A DNA stretch of 7,279 bases from Bifidobacterium breve (lineage in GTDB: Bacteria; Actinomycetota; Acidimicrobiia; IMCC26256; PALSA-555): NCBI GenBank assembly GCA_945889545.1, contig CAMDCC010000152.1:1-7279 (forward strand). The letters run 5' to 3'. Shown in pieces: positions 5,625-7,279 of this stretch (positions within the stretch are counted from its first letter, which is position 1; each line of letters begins with the position of its first letter). Both the position numbers and the translations under genes were made by a program. The notes beneath the pieces were generated by a model. The model was not told where the DNA came from and did no database searches. It saw only the letters and a program-made list of their open reading frames with translations.

Positions 5625-6427
5625 CCGACGTAGCAACCACCGCCGTGAGCAGTGCGACCGACGGCCGCGGCAAGTTGCTCGACGCCCGGGGGATCGAGAA
5701 GCGTTTCGCCGGCATCACCGCGTTGAACAACGTCAACATCGATGTGGAGTATGGCGAGATGGTCGGGCTCATCGGGCCGAACGGTGCCGGCAAGACCACG
5801 TTGTTCAACTGCCTCCTCGGCATGCTCACTCCCGAGGAAGGGACCGTCACCTTCGACGGCCAGGAGATCAGCGCGTTGCCGGTCTACAAGCGTGCGCGGC
5901 TCGGCTTCGGACGTACGTTCCAGCGCCTCGAGCTGTTCGCGGGCATGACGGTGCGTGAGCACTTCTTGGTCACGGAACGGCAGCGCAATCGTTCCGGGCG
6001 GCTCTGGAAGGACCTTCTGAACCTCTCCAAGCCGACCGCCGACGAGCAAGCCCGTGCTGAGAAGATGATCGAGTTGCTCAACCTGCACAAGGAGGCCGAC
6101 CGGCCGGTCGAGTCGCTGAGCCTCGGACGCGGTCGCCTCGTGGAGCTCGGACGCGCGCTCATGACCGAGCCCAAGCTCTTGCTGCTCGACGAGCCGTCCT
6201 CGGGGCTCGACGTGAAGGAGACCGCGGCGCTGGCGGAGCGCCTGCGCATCGTTCAGCAGGACTATGAGTTCGCGGTGCTCCTCGTGGAGCACGACGTGGA
6301 GATGGTGCAGAGCCTGGTGACCCGCATGTTCGTCCTCGATTTCGGCACGATGATCGCGTCTGGTCCGACGGGCGCCGTGCTCGGTGATACCGCCGTCCGC
6401 AAGGCCTACCTCGGAGACATGGGATGA
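5621..6427 (+). CDS. livG: LivG-like ABC transporter ATP-binding protein
   Basis: Cytoplasmic ATPase of 268 residues, one of the two motor subunits of the importer. The reading frame continues far upstream inside the permease gene, but the domain begins only after GTG 5621, which has a good ribosome-binding site. Visible motifs are Walker A GPNGAGKTT (52-60), Q-loop Gln101 (GRTFQRLELF), Walker B LLLLDE (186-191, with catalytic Glu191), D-loop SGLD (194-197) and switch His224 (VEHD). The insert between Q-loop and signature (about 115-160) is the LivG-type long helical insert. The signature is LSLGRGR (166-172) instead of LSGGQ or the LSYGQ of classical LivG; LSLG variants are, as I recall, common in actinobacterial homologues, but the Gln-to-Arg change is notable. 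The C-terminal region after 240 (FGTMIASGPTGAVLGDTAVR) is the usual LivG ending. It overlaps the next gene by ATGA. The symbol reflects family position, not proven substrate. Confidence 0.93.
   Translation: MTDVATTAVSSATDGRGKLLDARGIEKRFAGITALNNVNIDVEYGEMVGLIGPNGAGKTTLFNCLLGMLTPEEGTVTFDGQEISALPVYKRARLGFGRTFQRLELFAGMTVREHFLVTERQRNRSGRLWKDLLNLSKPTADEQARAEKMIELLNLHKEADRPVESLSLGRGRLVELGRALMTEPKLLLLDEPSSGLDVKETAALAERLRIVQQDYEFAVLLVEHDVEMVQSLVTRMFVLDFGTMIASGPTGAVLGDTAVRKAYLGDMG
6413..6427 (+). promoter_or_regulatory. RBS and ATGA stop-start overlap before livF
   Basis: GGAG at 6413-6416 lies seven bases before the ATG at 6424, and that ATG overlaps the livG stop TGA (6425-6427). This supports the start and coupled, near equimolar synthesis of the two ATPases. 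Confidence 0.8.
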
Positions 6428-7227
6428 CCGCCTCGACCGCTGCGACCTCCAAGTCGTCAGGGGCGGCGTCGTCCTCGCCAGCATCGAACGGCGCGCCGCT
6501 GCTCGAGCTGCGTGACGTCGAGGCGAGCTACGGGCCGTTCCGTTCGCTGTTCGGCGTGTCATTCACCGTTCGCGAGGGTTCCGTGATGGCGCTCCTCGGG
6601 TCGAACGGCTCGGGCAAGACCACCGTCGTGCGGGTGTGCTGTGGCCTGCTCAAGCCCACCACGGGGCAGCTTCTCTACCAGGGTGACGACATCACGGGGA
6701 AGCGACCCTTCCGTCTTGCTCGGATCGGGATCGTCCACGCGCCCGAGGGCCGCTCGGTGTTCTCGACCCTCACCGTGGAGGAGAACCTCCAGCTCACCTT
6801 CCGTCAGGTGTTCGGTCGTCGCGGCGCCAAGGCTGCGCTCCAGAAGGCGTTCGACCAGTTCCCGCGGCTCGGTGAGCGTCGCCATCAGATCGCGGGCACG
6901 CTGTCCGGCGGTGAGCAGCGCATGCTCTCATTGGCACGGGTGTTGGTTCACGAGCCCAAGCTGCTCATCACCGACGAGCTCTCCCTCGGCCTCGCCCCGG
7001 TGATCATCGACGAGGTGTACCGCACACTCGCCACGATCCGTGAGCACGGCACGTCGCTGCTGATCGTCGAGCAGCACGTGCACCAGGCGCTCACCCTCGC
7101 CGACGATGTTGTGGTGATGTCGAAGGGGAAGGTGGCGCTCGCGGGTCCCGTCGGCGAGCTGGGCGACGTGACCGAGAGCATCCTCCCTGCAGTGCACGGC
7201 GAGCTCCCCAGCAACGGGGGCCGCTAG
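6424..7227 (+). CDS. livF: LivF-like ABC transporter ATP-binding protein
   Basis: Cytoplasmic ATPase of 267 residues, the partner of the LivG-like subunit. A Ser/Ala-rich, probably disordered leader of about 24 residues precedes the domain, which starts at LLELRDVEASYGPF (26-39). Motifs are Walker A GSNGSGKTT (59-67), the LivF-typical APEGRSVFSTLTVEENL (106-122) in place of a Q-loop with glutamine, signature LSGGEQRM (160-167), Walker B LLITDE (180-185, with catalytic Glu185), LSLGLAP (186-192) as D-loop region, and VEQH (215-218) at the switch position, where Gln217 aligns with the usual histidine. The short PEGR-type segment and the VEQ motif separate LivF from LivG. Apart from the leader, its length is near that of classical LivF (about 237). 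It is the last gene of the operon; the stop at 7225-7227 is followed within 25 bases by a terminator-like hairpin. Confidence 0.94.
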   Translation: MTASTAATSKSSGAASSSPASNGAPLLELRDVEASYGPFRSLFGVSFTVREGSVMALLGSNGSGKTTVVRVCCGLLKPTTGQLLYQGDDITGKRPFRLARIGIVHAPEGRSVFSTLTVEENLQLTFRQVFGRRGAKAALQKAFDQFPRLGERRHQIAGTLSGGEQRMLSLARVLVHEPKLLITDELSLGLAPVIIDEVYRTLATIREHGTSLLIVEQHVHQALTLADDVVVMSKGKVALAGPVGELGDVTESILPAVHGELPSNGGR

Positions 7228-7249
7228 AGCTCTGAGTCAGGACGCGAGC

Positions 7250-7279
7250 GGGGCCGCCCCGAAGGGCGGCCCCTGTGCT
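7250..7279 (+). terminator. GC-rich hairpin, probable operon terminator
   Basis: GGGGCCGCCC (7250-7259) and GGGCGGCCCC (7264-7273) form a perfect 10-bp stem around a CGAA tetraloop (7260-7263). It starts 22 bases after the livF stop. The following bases TGTGCT contain only scattered Ts up to the window's end, so this is either an actinobacterial-type terminator without a strong U-tract or a structure that protects the 3' end of the mRNA. Confidence 0.8.

Noticed and set aside
5054..6562. Minus-strand open frame of 502 codons
   Set aside because: It crosses the junctions of three well-supported plus-strand genes and has shadow-like composition.

Overview
The window is GC-rich, with GTG as well as ATG starts and tightly packed genes, and it suggests a high-GC actinobacterium. 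The Mca/MshB-like LmbE deacetylase and the LSLG-type signature in the LivG-like ATPase fit that phylum. An Acidimicrobiia-like lineage is my guess from the style of the proteins; nothing in the sequence proves it.

Layout. Positions 2-433 (+) hold the 3' end of a gene that enters from the left edge; its product is uncharacterised and only faintly resembles the C-terminal cytoplasmic part of actinobacterial ion-channel-like proteins. A 31-base convergent junction, carrying a 14-bp tandem repeat, separates it from a PIG-L/LmbE zinc deacetylase at 465-1289 (-). A 167-base divergent control region (1290-1456) holds a 13-bp tandem duplication, an 18-bp palindrome, a possible -10 box and a G8 run at the ribosome-binding site. 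From 1457 to 7227 (+) runs one operon for a branched-chain-amino-acid-type (HAAT family) ABC importer: secreted substrate-binding protein, a single fused LivH-LivM permease with an extra C-terminal membrane domain, a LivG-like ATPase and a LivF-like ATPase. The last three genes overlap or abut through GTGA and ATGA junctions. A perfect GC-rich hairpin at 7250-7273 closes the operon.

How it works together. The binding protein captures a small polar ligand outside the membrane and delivers it to the permease, which carries both halves of the transmembrane pathway in one chain. The two ATPases dock below and drive import. The sequence does not fix the substrate: this family includes carriers of branched-chain amino acids, amides, urea and other small carboxylates. 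The divergent deacetylase may share the control region, but a functional link is unproven.

Most noteworthy points: (1) the permease carries about 255 extra residues with six predicted membrane segments after the LivM part, which normal LivM proteins lack; (2) the binding protein has eight cysteines including a CFEC motif, and no lipobox; (3) the ATPase pair looks asymmetric, with one consensus and one degenerate nucleotide site; (4) the divergent promoter region has a palindrome placed where an operator could act. I saw no mobile element, CRISPR array, tRNA or rRNA, and no gene-free stretch longer than 300 bases.
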